64,000 nt of DNA from Sepioteuthis lessoniana (lineage: Eukaryota > Mollusca > Cephalopoda > Myopsida > Loliginidae), in contig OY757921.1 of the NCBI GenBank assembly GCA_963585895.1, positions 79,494,316 through 79,558,315 on the forward strand, given 5' to 3'. This document shows positions 34,761 through 48,114 of this stretch, in pieces. Under the pieces are notes generated by a model that did no database searches, was not told where the DNA came from, and saw only the letters and a program-made list of their open reading frames with translations. Each line of letters opens with the position of its first letter. Within the stretch, counting starts at the first letter, position 1. Made by a program: the position numbers and the translations under genes.

Positions 34761-35616
34761 AGTTTCGTCAACGGTCGGCAGACAAAAGGAAAGTCAGTCT
34801 TAGTCAGGTAATACGAATGCTGGCTTCTGGTACTCATGTCAGGTGGCCTTGCCGCGACCGGCCGACAAACCCTTGCCGCGACCTGCCGATAAACCTAAAA
34901 CATATCAAATTACACGCCCGAGTTAGGACGATTATATCCGAGTACGACCGGAACTGACTAAGCCCTTTTTTCTTGCTAACGACCTTGACATCTAGTTATA
35001 GCTAAAAGAAAAGGGAGAATTAAAATTAATAACATTCACAAAACACTTCAGCCAAAAATTACCTGATAAGACTTGAACTAATAGTCGTCGCCAGCCTATA
35101 GCAGGTTAGGAAAATACTTTACGGCTACACTCATTTTTTATCAAAGAATTTTATATCCACGCGGCTGGAGCTGTGTGTCACAGCACCTTCGTAATATCAG
35201 CAAGCCCTTTTCAACCCTCGTTGGCACGCTCCTAGCGAAGCTCATTAAGGAGGAATCCTGCATTCTGTGCGGTCGCATTCACCTTAACTTCCGACGTTGA
35301 TCCCACTTCTCGTGGTAGATCCCCTTTTTTTTCCCACCTACATAGGTATGCACAAAGGTCCTTTTTAGGACCATAAGAGGTCTCTGTCTGCGGGTCAGAG
35401 CATCTCTGACTGGTCAGTAATGATCAGTCGAAGTAGACGGCCAGGCGGCAAACACGAAGACGGATTCTAAGACCAACCGGTCTTAACTCTCAGTCGGTTC
35501 CGATAGTCCGATAAGCTGCGCAGCGCTAATGGCACGGTCCAGCCTTTAGCTACTCCTTCGCTATCTGCGCAGCGCTAAGATAACGCCCATCTTAGCCTCG
35601 GCCTTCTGGCCTGTCC

Positions 35617-36200
35617 GCTCGACAGCTCGGCTTTGACCCGACAAAGCCTTCGCTGCTGTCCGCTCGTCCGCACGGCTTTGACCCGACAAAGCCTTCGTTC
35701 TCGTTCGCACGGCAAAGCCTTCGCTCTTGTCCGCTCGTCCGCACGGCTTTGACCCGACAAAGCCTTCGTTCTCGTCCGCTCGTTCGCACGGCTTTGGACA
35801 CGACAAAGCCTTCGCTCTTGTCCGCTCGCCCGCACGGCTTTGACCCGACAAAGCCTTCGCTCTTGTCCGCTCGTCCGCACGGCTTTGACCCGACAAAGCC
35901 TTCGTTCTCGTCCGCTCGTTCGCACGGCTTTGGACACGACAAAGCCTTCGCTCTTGTCCGCTCGCCCGCACGGCTTTGACCCGACAAAGCCTTCGCTCTC
36001 GTCCGCTCGTCCGCACGGCTTTGCCCCGACAAAGCTTTCGTTCTCGTTCGCTCATCCGCACGGCTTGGGACCCGACAAAGCCTTCGCACTAGTCCGCTCG
36101 TCCGCACGGCTTTGACCCGACAAAGCCTTCGCTCTCGTCCGCTCGTCCGCACGGCTTTGAGACGACAAAGCCTTCACTCCCGTCCGATACGTCCGCACGG
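35617..36200 (+). repeat. 45-bp minisatellite with a 135-bp higher-order unit
   Basis: About 13 units of CGCACGGCTTTGACCCGACA plus AAGCCTTCGCTCTTGTCCGCTCGTC variants (split here for length). A three-unit block is repeated nearly exactly at 35730-35864 and 35865-35999. Because 45 is divisible by three, long frames are open on both strands; they are not supported as genes. Confidence 0.92.
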
Positions 36201-36728
36201 CTAGGGGGCCCAGCAAGGCCCTAGCCTTTCCTCGACCTCGACGCTCTTGCAAGGTACAACGCAGTCCACGTAACGACTCGCTGTTACGGACGGTTCTACC
36301 ACTGCAACACCTGACTCACGTACGACCCGTCGTACGAGTCAACAACCCGATCGACACACCCTTGGTTAACCACAACATACCGTCACAACCAGGGATATCG
36401 ATCTACCAACCTCGATCGACCATCTAGCTGTACCCAACGACCAGCACCGACCATCTAGCTGAACTCAACGACTCGACCGACCTCAGCTTACCAGCATCCA
36501 ACATCTAGCTGTACTCAACGACTCGACCTACGCCAGCGACCCTCGTCGAACGCCCAACTGCGAACACATACAACCGCCACGGACATTTACATTCACGCTT
36601 GTAAATACGACGAAATAAATTGTCATTTGTAATTATCATCATCTCACCTTTGTTCCTTCATATTGCTTTGGCTGTTCTCATTCACATAAATTCATTTGCG
36701 GGGTCGACATAATTATCGGCTCCGCAAC

Positions 36729-37348
36729 AGCCTCAACCGACTGCCACCAAAGCCAATACACCGACTTGATCTGCGTACCACCTCACATGTCCTGTCGATG
36801 TGTGCCCCACCCTAGTCAAGTGAGCAGAGGTAGTACAATGTCGAACTACACTTTGATCTTTGGCGCCTGTGGCCACGTACGCGGTAATTGTTTAGCATCC
36901 CATCATGGTAAAGTGTAGTACAAGGCTTTTTAAAGTGGGGACTAGGTGCTGAGCCGTAGCCCAGATACATTTGACTGCTCCCAAACTGCCTTAGGGCCCT
37001 GTCAACATTCCCAAAAAGAGGCGCCTCAGGTGCCAGGTGATAAACCAAGCACTGCTGATCTAGGTGAGAGCCTGGTGGGGACAGCACCCTGAGAGTCAGT
37101 CTTAGTCACGTGATATGAATGCCAGCTTCCCAGTATCGATGTCAGGCGACCTCAAATGACTGCCACCAAAGCCAAGACATATCCGATCAAATCCGTGTAC
37201 CACCTAACATGGCTGGCCGAAGTCCATGCCGTCGCTTTAGTCCAAACTACACAGCCGAGCGGAGAAAAGAGTCAAGTGAGCAGACATGGTGCGATGTCGA
37301 ACGACACTTTGATCCTTGGCCCGTAGCCATGTAGGCGGAATTTTTGAC
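36729..37348 (+). repeat. Pair of diverged direct repeats
   Basis: GACTGCCACCAAAGCCAA opens both 36729-36900 and 37150-37345, and both contain CAAGTGAGCAGA and ACACTTTGATC. A related block GTCAGTCTTAGTCA also occurs at 34790 and 37096. The whole 34.5-37.4 kb island seems built from duplications. Confidence 0.75.
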
Positions 37349-37644
37349 GAAATAGCTGCTGAATATATCCTATTTTAGATAGTCAACAGCAGTCAGATTA
37401 AAAATAACTTCCGGTAGTCGGTTGCGGTAGCGGAAAAATGTAAGGGGTAACTTCTAGTTATGACAATCCCCACATATATTTATAAATGTGAGTGTATGAA
37501 CACACACATTTAGATTTGAATACACTCCTATATATATATATATATATATATATAATGTTGGAAGGAAAGTCCTCTCGCTTGTTTTGCATCAATAACTTAA
37601 AAGTTGTTGTTGGTTATATAATGGTACATAGCAGAATAATTGTT

Positions 37645-37695
<51 letters not shown>

Positions 37696-38243
37696 TAAAA
37701 ATAAGTAAAATAAAAAATATCTATGAAGGCAAGTAAAATGAAAAATCTCTACCTATTTATCTATATCTCATTTTTTTTTCTCTCTCATACAATGAAGTTG
37801 AAATAAATAAATCCTTACTTCTATCTTCTTGTCTTTGATATATAATTATCCTGGTAAGTCTCACATGGACAATGGCATGACAAGTCTTTGATATTTACAA
37901 GTGCAGGTGGGATCAAATGTCTTTAACAGTCACCATCTGAAAATTTAACTAACAAACCAAACTCTAATGAACTGGGAGGGTCAGAGACAGCACTCTCTCA
38001 CCCACAGACATGTGCTCTCCTTATATATGCTGAAACCCACAGCTATTTTAAATGAGTCTTTATGACCTACAAAGTCACTGAGAAGTTTGGATGCACCACA
38101 TATTTGGCCTTTCTTCCTTATCTTTAAAAAAAAAAAGAGACAGTGACAGCAGATCCAGGTGGAAGATTGCTGGACAGGATGAGATACTAACAAAGACCAG
38201 TCAAATAAAAATGACGTTTTTACGTTCTCCCAACAAGAGAATA

Positions 38244-38779
38244 TATATTAGAGAGGGTCATTCAATAAATAAGGAGTTGGCAGTTGGAAGTACTGTTTAC
38301 AGTTGGATCTTTATCTAGAAAATCGATAGTGATAGATCCTTTCATGCCCCAGAAGACTGTCACCATCACCTTCTTTACAGACCACTGTGCCCGGAACTTT
38401 TCCTTTACTGGAGAGTCAGTGTTTTTCCACAACATGAATTATCTTTTCGATTCAGGCTTGTAGTGGCAAACCTATGTTTAGCCCATTTGAAAACATTTTT
38501 TTTTTTTTTACTAAATCATGGTTTTCTATACATATCACTCATTCATCTGTAAATTTCACGTGGTTTTCACTTCTCAGACACGAAAGGTTTGGCAAACAAA
38601 CCTCTGTTTGAGCCTGGCACACTCTGATTTGTTGCCATTTTAAATGGTTTCAAAATAAATATCTTTGTGAGATTAAAATAATTTTTGCAATAAACCAATT
38701 GCAAACATTTATGGAAGAAACTTCTGAAAAAAAAAATTACTTCTTTCAAAGAATTCTCCTTATTTATTGAATGACCTTC
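38244..38779 (-). mobile_element. mariner-like element, short non-autonomous, with TIRs
   Basis: Inverted ends GGTCATTCAATAAATAAGGAG (about 38246-38266, and its complement near 38755-38776). On the minus strand the tract VKKVMVTVFWGMKGSITIDF is the central transposase block of the Tc1/mariner superfamily (compare SAGKVMASVFWD). The rest of the ORF is missing or shifted. Confidence 0.75.
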
Positions 38780-39939
38780 GTACTATTAACTATTCATAAT
38801 AAATGTTAAATGGTGAGATATATCTTTCTCTTGTATTATCTTTTCTTTGTTTGCGAATTCCATAATCATCAGAAATAATACTTGGAAAGAAAATCCTCAT
38901 GTGATATAATTAAGGATGGTAATTAATTATAGAAGTTAATCATTTTATTTGTAGTAATAAATTGTGAGTTATCTAAAACCTTGAATTGAAGTGTAAGTTG
39001 CATAGAAGAAAGGTCAGATGGTGCACGTGTTGTATCATGGGGCAAGATATGGGGTGTTTTGAAATCCGCGGCAAACAGGATGTTTAAAATAAGCATTTTG
39101 AATGCGATGTCAGCTGGCTTAGTGTTAATAGGTTTATGGAAAATTTTTGACACGTGTTCTTATCATCATTAGTTAATAAGATAATTGATGATATATATGA
39201 GAGTTATTTAGTGCTCAGTTAGTCAGTCGGTGAAGCTGTATCAGAGAGTTCCGAATCAAGAGATGGGTGGCTCCGTTTGGGGTGACGGGCCAGGTCAGGG
39301 TGAAATGAGAGAAGTCAATGTTTTGATCGTTAGTCTCCTACGAATAGAAACTCCTGTGTTTCTAATGAACATCAGTAAATCTTTCACTCTATTTCTCTCA
39401 TTCGTGTGAGTATGTTGGAATATTGCGGACTGTAATAAACTTTCTTATCTAAAGAAACAATGGAGTTGCTTTGCACTTTGAGAAATGTGACAACGTTTCA
39501 TAATGGGTCCCCGAGTGTAACACTTTTATTTATATCTGCGTGCAAAGAGTTACCTTCATTTATATTTGATAACTTATTGATATTTGATCCTGTAACGTTA
39601 CACACCTAAAAAAAATTCTAACCCTATAAAGTGCTATAATATAAGGCAGAGTTATATATATATCAATATTCTTATTTTTTTTACTTTCATTTCAGAAATA
39701 TGTTTTATGAAGACATATAATTTTGGATCAAAATGAACTACAATATATATAGATGATATCTTTTTGAGATACTACAAACTTTACAAGTTAAAGAGGAGTT
39801 CATCAGTTCCAGAAACAGCAAGGAATATTTGCAGTATCAATAGAAATATAGCTTTTAATATCAGGAAATTCCAAAGATGGATGATACAGTTTCATTCAGG
39901 GAATCTTACCTTCGTTCTAGACGACTAACTTCAATTAAA

Positions 39940-40110
39940 AATCAGGCTCACCTAATTGAAAATAAAGAAAATCTTAATCTGACAGCACAAGAAATGGCAT
40001 AACAGTTCAATACAACCCACATAACTATTATTACCCACTTAAATAAACTCAGTAAAGTGACAAAAACATTATCTGATTGGTTCTCAAATTTATCAGACTT
40101 TAATTATGTA
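39940..40110 (+). mobile_element. mariner transposase N-terminal fragment
   Basis: LIENKENLNLTAQEMA then QFNTTHITIITHLNKLSKV matches the helix-turn-helix of mariner transposases (LIEN...REIAEKLN...TTVHNHLKRLG). There is one in-frame TAA between the two parts. No ends are seen. Confidence 0.65.
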
Positions 40111-40144
40111 TATAACTTAATGCACTAGTTCCCCAACTTTTCGT

Positions 40145-40500
40145 TGGCTTAGTGGGAGGGACTGTAGAATACACCAATTGCATCTCTGCAGGGGGTAAGA
40201 CTCCCTACCCTGATTATGACACTAAATAATCTGACGGTGAGGCTCCAGTAATGCTGGAGCTTTGGAGAATGCGGAGTACCCCTTTACTGCCATCGCTCCC
40301 AGGTCCACTCTGGTCCAGAGTGGTAGCACCTGATAAGGTCATAGCTATGGGTTAAATAGAACTAAACTATGTGCTTAATCTAAACTGAATTGTTTGAAAC
40401 GGTTTATATGTATGAAAATGGATTTGGAATCCAATAACCTACAATGGTTAATATGCCATAAAAAAATTAAACCAAACCAAACCAAACCAAACCAAACAAA
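40145..40500 (-). repeat. Family D repeat, minus copy next to the 16-bp array
   Basis: Reads from the CCAAACC-rich 5' end at 40500 to the 3' block at 40145. Its 5' end lies about 50 bases from the start of the 16-bp satellite. Confidence 0.8.
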
Positions 40501-40552
40501 CTTTTCTTTCTTGGAGTGCACTTCAGTTGCAACAAAAATATTTCAGTGTACT

Positions 40553-42168
40553 TTGTACATAAGGTAAAATGTACATAAGGTAAAATGTACATGAAGTAAA
40601 ATGTACGTAAAGTAAAACGTATGTAAAGTAAAATGTACGTAAAGTGAAATGTACATAAAGTAAAATGTATGTAAAGTAAAATGTTGTAAAGTAAAATGTT
40701 GTAAAGTAAAATGTATGTAAAGTAAAATGTACGTAAAGTAAAATGTACGTAAAATAAAATGTACATAAAGTAAAATGTACGTAAAGTAAAATGTACGTAA
40801 AGTAAAATGTATGTAAAGTACAATGTACGTAAAGTAAAATGTATGTAAAGTAAAATGTACGTAAAGTAAAATGTACGTAAAGTAAAATGTATGTAAAGTA
40901 CAATGTACGTAAAGTAAAATGTACGTAAAGTAAAACGTATGTAAAGTAAAATGTACATAAAGTAAAATGTATGTAAAGTAAAATGTACGTAAAGTAAAAT
41001 GTATGTAAAGTAAAATGTATGTAAAGTAAAATGTACATGAAGAAAAATGTACATAAAGAAAAATGTATGTAAAGTAAAATGTACGTAAAGTAAAATGTAT
41101 GTAAAGTAAAATGTACATGAAGAAAAATGTACATAAAGAAAAATGTATGTAAAGTAAAATGTACGTAAAGTAAAATGTACATAAAGTAAAATGTACGTAA
41201 AGTAAAATCTATGTAAAGTAAAATGTACATAAAGTAAAATGTATGTAAAGTAAAATGTACGTAAAGTAAAATCTATGTAAAGTAAAATGTATGTAAAGTA
41301 AAATGTACATAAAGTAAAATTTACGTAAAGTAAAATGTATATGAAGTAAAATGTACGTAAAGTAAAATGTATGTAAAGTAAAATGTACATAAAGTAAAAT
41401 GTATGTAAAGTAAAATGTATATGAAGTAAAATGTATGTAAAGTAAAATGTACATAAAGTAAAATTTACGTAAAGTAAAATGTACATGAAGTAAAATGTAC
41501 GTAAAGTGAAATGTACATGAAGTAAAATGTATGTAAAGTAAAATGTACATAAAGTAATATGTACATAAAGTAAAATGTACATAGAATAGAATGTACATAA
41601 AGTAAAATGTATATAAAGAAAAATGTATGTAAAGTATAATGTACATAAGGTAAAATGTACGTAAAGTAAAATGTACGTAAAGTAAAATGTACATAAAGAA
41701 AAATATATGTAAAGTACAATGTACGTAAAGTAAAATGTACATTAAGTAAAATGTATGAAAAGTAAAAAGTACGTAAAGTGAAATGTACATAAAGTAAAAT
41801 GTATGTAAAGTAAAATGCATGTAAAGTAGAATTACATAAAGTAAAACGTATGTAAAGTAAAATGTACATAAAAATAAAATGTACATAAAGTAAAATATAC
41901 GTAATGTAAAATGTATTTAAACTAAAATGTACATAAAGTAAAATGTACATAAAGTAATATGTATGAAAATTAAAATGTAGATAAAGTAAGATGTATGTAA
42001 ATTAAAATGTACGCAAAGTAAAATGTATGTAAAGTTAAATGTATATAAAGTAAAATGTATGTAAAGTAAAATGTACATAAAGTAAAATGTATGTAAAGCA
42101 AAATTATGTACAGTAAAATGTACAGAAAGTAAAATGTACATAAACTAAAATGTACATAAACTAAAATG
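40553..42168. repeat. 16-bp tandem array, about 100 units
   Basis: Unit ACGTAAAGTAAAATGT (variants ACATAAAG..., ATGTAAAG...) repeats for 1.6 kb. Period 16 is not a multiple of three, so each 48 bases cycle through all frames; the minus strand has no stop in the unit and shows long Y/F/L/T-rich open frames in all three frames at once. No sign of a gene. Confidence 0.95.
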
Positions 42169-42310
42169 TAACCATCAAGCTTTGGAAGAGCAAATCAGAT
42201 CCTGCCGACCTACCATTTAATTGTAATGTCTTGTAGATTTTTTTTCTTAACAGTAGAGCGTAGAAAAATAATAACCTGGACTCATATCAGTATGGCTGGG
42301 AGATGTTGCT

Positions 42311-44482
42311 CTATTTGCATGTCGGATGGAGAGAAAACAAGAGCTTAAACAAAGGATGAGAATTCTCTAATTCAAAAACGTTTATATTGCCATCAAGGCT
42401 GCGTCCAACTAGCAAAGAGACCCCAGCGCTACTGATGCTGCCATATGCTGAGAAAACAGCAAAATCATTCTCCAGCACCTGATAATCTGCAGCACAAATG
42501 ATGTGAGCCTCTTGCACTGCAGCAACATCTACACTGAGGTTTGAGAGTTCACCAAGCAAGCATGCACACTTGCTTGAATCCCTCAGTCCCCTCGCATTCA
42601 CTGTGGCAAGGTTTAGAGACATCAGACCAACTTACTTTACTCACTGTTAACTACGGGCTAGAAGTCCTTGGGAGGGAGGATGCCGACGGCTTGACGCAGG
42701 GAACTGATGCCGAGTTCAGTAGTAACTCGGCCGTCCCTGGAAATTCCTCTGACATCCAAGGGGTACTTCATCTTTAGGGACCTATAGAAACACGGATGAA
42801 CATAAATCGGGACCCTGCCCGAACAGTATGACATCATTTTTTCCAGCAAAGGGTGCTCCATTTCCGCCAACCTTATGTCCGCCCGACTAGCTTCCTCAAT
42901 AAAGCACTACAGCTCCTTAGTGCGATTGCTAATCGGAAAACAAAGGTGGTCACCATGAGTGCACCCCTAAACAAATACGGATTGCAAACTTTTTTTTTTA
43001 TTATCGATGGTTTTAAAAATGATGAGTGGATTTCAAGTCTTTTTGATTTAGTGATTTATTTTGGATGAGTCCAATGTGTCTGAACAGTAGGTGAGTGCGT
43101 TAAGTATTTATCGGTCTTCACTTGAGACTGACTTGGTTCATTGATGGGGTGTCGATGATGTCCTTGGTTGATTCCTGGTTTCTGAATAAGACCAGCCTAG
43201 GGGTTGGGTGAGAGAGAATGTAGTGTTGGGGAGAGAGTGGCTTCAATAAGTTGGGTTTGGGATTTTTAGGATGTGAAGGTGGTATGATTTGTGCTTGGCG
43301 CTGGGGTTGTGGTTTCTTTTCAGGTTGTGGCTGGGAATGTGATTTTGGAATGTCAAGTTGTTAGCAGTGTTTTTTCACCCTCTGTAGTTGAGTCCCCACT
43401 GCCCCTCCTCCTTTTTAAATTTATAGAGGTGTCCATGTCTGCAGGCTGTTCTACCAGTGGATGTTATTTTAAAAGATTTTTTTTTTTTTTTTGAGACATT
43501 GATGTTGATTCTTTAAAGGGTGCTGCTGTTGTAGATGTTTTAATTGGAGATGATTTGACCGGCGATTTCTTTTTTTCAATTGCTGTTCCGATGTTGCTTT
43601 TGATGGTGACTTTTTTTTTAGTTACCTGAATCCACCCCTCTTCTTTGTTGGGGTGGTCCTTAGTTTCTGTCTCATTGATTACTATTGTTGTATTTGTCAA
43701 TGCTGCTGTATTAGTGGTCGTTGTAAAGTTTGTTTTTTTGAGGGCAGGATCGGGAAAAATGGCCCAGCTGTTTACACGACCAACACAATAGTCTCCAGCC
43801 CTCAACGACCACCATCATTGTCTGATCACGATACTTAGTTGTGTGAGGTATTGTGCTGAACCCTCCCCCATCTAGACACATGATGAACGCATAGTCACCG
43901 TATGCCATCCCGCTCGATAATTTGATTTGTGTGACTTCCTCCACGCTGCCGTAAACACTCAGATAGGTAGTGAGAACATCTGCACTGAGCTGCATGGAGA
44001 CATTGCATATGGTGAACTTAATTCTTCTTTCCTCGATATTCTGGTTGAAGCCAGAAGAATCGAGTGGTTATGTTACTACCGGCCAGTTTCTGTGCTACTT
44101 CCTCTGAAGAAAGCAGGACACCCCAGGTGGCAAAGCTTCTACGGCAGAAATACCTACCTGGGATGTCTGCCGTCTTTAGAATTTCTTCAAAAGTCTCTTT
44201 CTTGAGGCCAGTAAGTCTCCTGGTCCATTAGTCTGTAACCATGAAGGACAGAGTCTTTGGTTCAACTAATTCTAGTATAGGCAGAATTTCACCATCTTTG
44301 AAATATTCCGCATGTTTTCGGGCTCTGTCTCTTTCGTAGTCACTTGCTGTTTTCTTGGCAAATTGTGATGACCAGAAGGGCATTGCTGATGGTTGTTGTG
44401 CCAGTTGAATAGAACTGGCCGATGCAACTAGGAGGAGTAAGGGCGAATGCTTTTTGTTAAAAATTCGTATGACTTTTGGCAA
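42311..44482 (-). mobile_element. LINE 5' half: zinc-knuckle ORF1 and start of APE-type endonuclease
   Basis: On the minus strand ORF1 pieces run from 44482, including VVVEGWRLLCWSCKQLGHFS and RSCPQK, a CCHC zinc knuckle (C-x2-C-x4-H-x4-C). A T- and K-rich linker follows to 43464. ORF2 begins at 42622 with LNLATVNARGLRDSSK and AAVQEAHI, the N-terminal motifs of the endonuclease/exonuclease/phosphatase fold. After about 100 residues ORF2 is lost at the edge of the 16-bp array. Very similar ORF1 copies are abundant in octopus genomes (recalled). Confidence 0.85.
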
Positions 44483-44519
44483 CGATGAGAAGAATGTGAA
44501 ATGTTCGTTCTTTTTTTAA

Positions 44520-45930
44520 AATAACAATGAAACAAATACTGGTTGTTGCTTGACCCCCCTCAATAACAAACAAAATAAAAGTTGTTTAGGGAGGGGCACT
44601 AATAAATAACAAGCAGGAATTTTAACAAAAACTTTAACAAAACTTACTTTTCGCCATCGCAAAAAAAATATGTAATCTCAAGCCGACATAACTGATCATT
44701 TGTATTCATCTGGGCCTTTCAACAGATCCGGATTAACTCAAAATCAAACTTTTAGAATTGTAATCATACAACTTTACATAACTTTAAACTGCTCTTAAAA
44801 AGTTTACTACCTGTCGATTACACAGGGTTAATCTCAGTTAAAATGTTTCTGGCTGCATATTTAATTCTTTTTGAAAGAATATACTTCATACCAAATATCA
44901 TTTAACACTAGCAGTTAATGAAGAAGAATCCTGCATGGCCAATCAAGCTATTAGTTAATCAGTTCAGAGAAAGCAGTCTGTCAGGATTTGAGACTAAGAA
45001 AAACCTAAAATCATTTCCTTCCAATAAAGAGTCTAAATAAAAATTCTGAAAATACTAGAGTGAATCTAAAGTTGTGATATTTTGATGTGAGGTACAATTC
45101 AGTAGCTCTGGATGCTTTTGTCGAGGTCTTTAAGAGGATGAGCCACACTGGACTGCAAGATGCGAGCACCCCGGATCCTCTCTGTGCTAGTAGCCAGATT
45201 CACCTCTATAGCTTGGAGCAGTTTTAGGTCTACCTGATTGTTGATGTTCTTGCCACCTCAGCAAAAGTTCTTGAACTATCTGGCTATTGTACTGTAATAA
45301 TCTGTCGTCACCTTTCATTCAACAAGTGTTCTTGGTTGCCTCCTCAAACTCATAAAATAAAAGTTCCCAAATTAGACTACATTGCATATCTGTGCAGCTT
45401 TTAAATCACAGTGAAGCAATTAATGTGTCAACACACCAACTACCAGCCATAGCAGGTACCTTTCATGGGTTGAACTACTTCAGTCCATGTGATATATTGG
45501 CCACAAACTAGCACATACAAAGTTTTTGACTCACCTTAGTACTTTAAGTGATTTTTAAGAAAGAAAGAAAAAAAATTTTTTTTTGTAAATTATAACTCAC
45601 AAAAATGTCCTACTTAAAATTTCATGAATGACAATGAAACTTTAGGAAAATTTTGAGTTCTAATATGTTGTACATAGCACTACAAATTAAGTATCAAGCA
45701 CTTAAGTTTTTTTTACTTTGTAATCCTATCATCTTAAAAACACAATAACTAATTAATGTTTAATATTTAAAAGAACTTAAAGCAATTTGAGAATGGCCAT
45801 TCATTTGAAAATTATAAGATGAAACAGAATGTCATACATTAGTAATTTAATTACAAAAAAAAAAAAAAATTACATGTAATTTTCAAAAAGAAAATTGCAT
45901 GACAACCTTTTGATTAGGTATCACTAAAAG
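44520..45930. other. No gene seen
   Basis: Mixed AT-rich DNA between the LINE 5' end and a SINE. No coding signal or family of the window is recognised; poly(A) and poly(T) runs only. 46180-47750 is likewise unique AT-rich DNA, the downstream side of CDK1. Confidence 0.6.
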
Positions 45931-45941
45931 TTACTTGATAA

Positions 45942-46169
45942 CCGGTTTGGTTTGAGTTTTTGTTTAATGGCATATCAACTCTTTTAGGTTATTTAATGCC
46001 AAAGCCATTCTCCTAGAACAGTAGTGGTACTATTCAACCCATAGCTGGGAGGGTAAGGGGGGTTCATACCTTTCCCCAAAGTGAATGTAATAGCGCGACT
46101 GGAGTACGAACTCGCGTACTACGATTCCACAGTCCATTGCTTTAACCATTACACCACGAGGACACCCCC
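45942..46169 (-). mobile_element. tRNA-derived SINE, family B, about 228 bp, 10-bp TSD
   Basis: Same family as at 18173, with TSD TACTTGATAA at 45932-45941 and 46170-46179. A CpG-rich anticodon-like part (GTACGCGAGTTCG) is well kept. Confidence 0.88.
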
Positions 46170-48114
46170 TACTTGATAATCAAAAGATAATGAATCTAAA
46201 AGAAAATTTGGTCTAAATTGGCTTTGAAGTTTTTGTATCAAGTACTATCAGCAATGCTGTTTTAATTTTTAAACCAATGGTACTATATCACACATACATG
46301 CAAATATATACTCACAGGGAGTGGGTGGTTGGGGGTTAGTACAAAAATGCTCAGTAGCCATAACTTCAAAACTTATAGGAACATGTTTATAAATATGATG
46401 ACATGATACATTAATTCAAAATATTCTAACCAGTAGAATCTGTCCTACCACTACTAAAATAGTAAAGGGAAAAAAAGTGCTTACTGCACATGTGTGAACA
46501 AGCATATCAAATACAGCCTTGTATTCACTATATAATTAGTTTCCATATATATAAAATTAATTTTAAAAATTCTCATGTTGACTTTATTTTTTTTTTAGGT
46601 TAGCAGCCGCCTTTTGTCTAAATTTAGCATTTGTTCATAGACTAAAAATAAGAATTTATATGTCTTAAAAGACAATTTGTTCAGTATTTAGAGCAGACAG
46701 ACAACTTAAATCTAGTTTTCCTGTAGAGTACACTAACTTTTGTGCTTAAAACAAAAAAAAAGTGTGACTTATGAAACACCATACTTGGTTCAATCTTAAG
46801 AGAGAATGAAAAAAAAAAAAAATAAATAAATAAATAAAAAAAAATAAACGCACCAACTGCAATGTAGATTTGAACATGGCACAAAAAGTTCAGAGAGAGG
46901 CTGTGCAAAGCAAAAGGATCTGGATGATTACTACTATCAAAAGAGTAGGATGAAAGTTTTCATGAAATCTCCATACCTTTCAATTTTTCAAATTTTGATG
47001 AAAATCTTATTTTGCTCAGCATAAAACCTGTTTAGTTTTATTTGCCTTGACTATATAGTTGCTCAAGAATTTACATCTCAAAAATACCAAAATTTGTAAC
47101 ACTCAGTATTTTGACTCGCCAAGATAAAGATGGCAGTAAAACCATCTCAACTAATCTAAAGTGAATGAGAAAATACATTACTGCACATCTTGGCACAGAA
47201 TTCAGTATTTACCCACACAGAGTTTCATATATATAAAAAAAATTGATGTGACCAGCAAGTTAATTTTAATTTCAAATGCTTTTATCACAGCTACTCAATT
47301 CATCAAATCAACAATTATTAGTAAAAAGTGAGGGAAATCACAATAAGCTCTTGGAAAGATTTGAATTAAAAAAAAAAAAAAAAAAAATAAAAATAAATCA
47401 AGATTTGTTTTGCACACTTTTAATCAATCATCAAAAGAGGTGATGTTCAATGAGGAAAAAAAAAAAAAAAAAAAAATCTTTCTAGTTCCAACTTTATTTT
47501 TGGTAAATATGAATTAAACGAAATAAATAAAAATAAACAAAATGTATATCTATAATAATTCATTTTAATTAGTTTTGACCATCACCATCAGAAGATATGT
47601 GTAATTTTCACATTTTTTAAACTGATGACTAAGAAACAAGTTTATTGAAATGATTTTCTAAAATGAATTAATTGAATCAAAGTATTTGTATTATTGAAAG
47701 CTTTTTTTTTTAAATGTCATAGGAGAAAAGAAAAAAAAAATTTTAAAAAATTCAAAAATATTTTATTCCCAAAATTTTGTCACATCTTATTCAAATGGGT
47801 ATGACTGAAATTATGAGGTAGAAAGAGAGAAAATGCTTTATACAAGAAGTTAAAAAGATAAGCACCATGTGGTGAGATTTATACAATGACAACAGTGTAA
47901 ATAGAGGAAATGGTAAATAGAGAGAAAGAAAGAGAGAGAAGGAGAAAGAGAGAGAAAAAAAAAAGAAAGAAGAGTAATTCAGATCTGGATAGTCACCCAC
48001 TTCCCAAGTCAGATGCACTCATATATACACACACCCATCTGTAGAGCACATTCAACTTCATTTATACAAACTGACATGCAAAGATTTTTTGCTAAAGGAG
48101 TTAGAGTAAGAAAA

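Noticed and set aside
35561-36252. Several ORFs of 66-186 codons on both strands
   Set aside because: Readings of the 45-bp minisatellite; all frames look alike and no start, splice or domain evidence exists.
39180-39540. LTR-like tract with AATAAA and a primer-site-like GGGTCCCCGAG
   Set aside because: No second copy and no matching ends are found in the window, so a fossil LTR is only a guess.
40467-41886. Long minus-strand ORFs of up to 371 codons
   Set aside because: They are three overlapping readings of a 16-bp tandem repeat with no stop in the unit; the residues simply cycle with the repeat.
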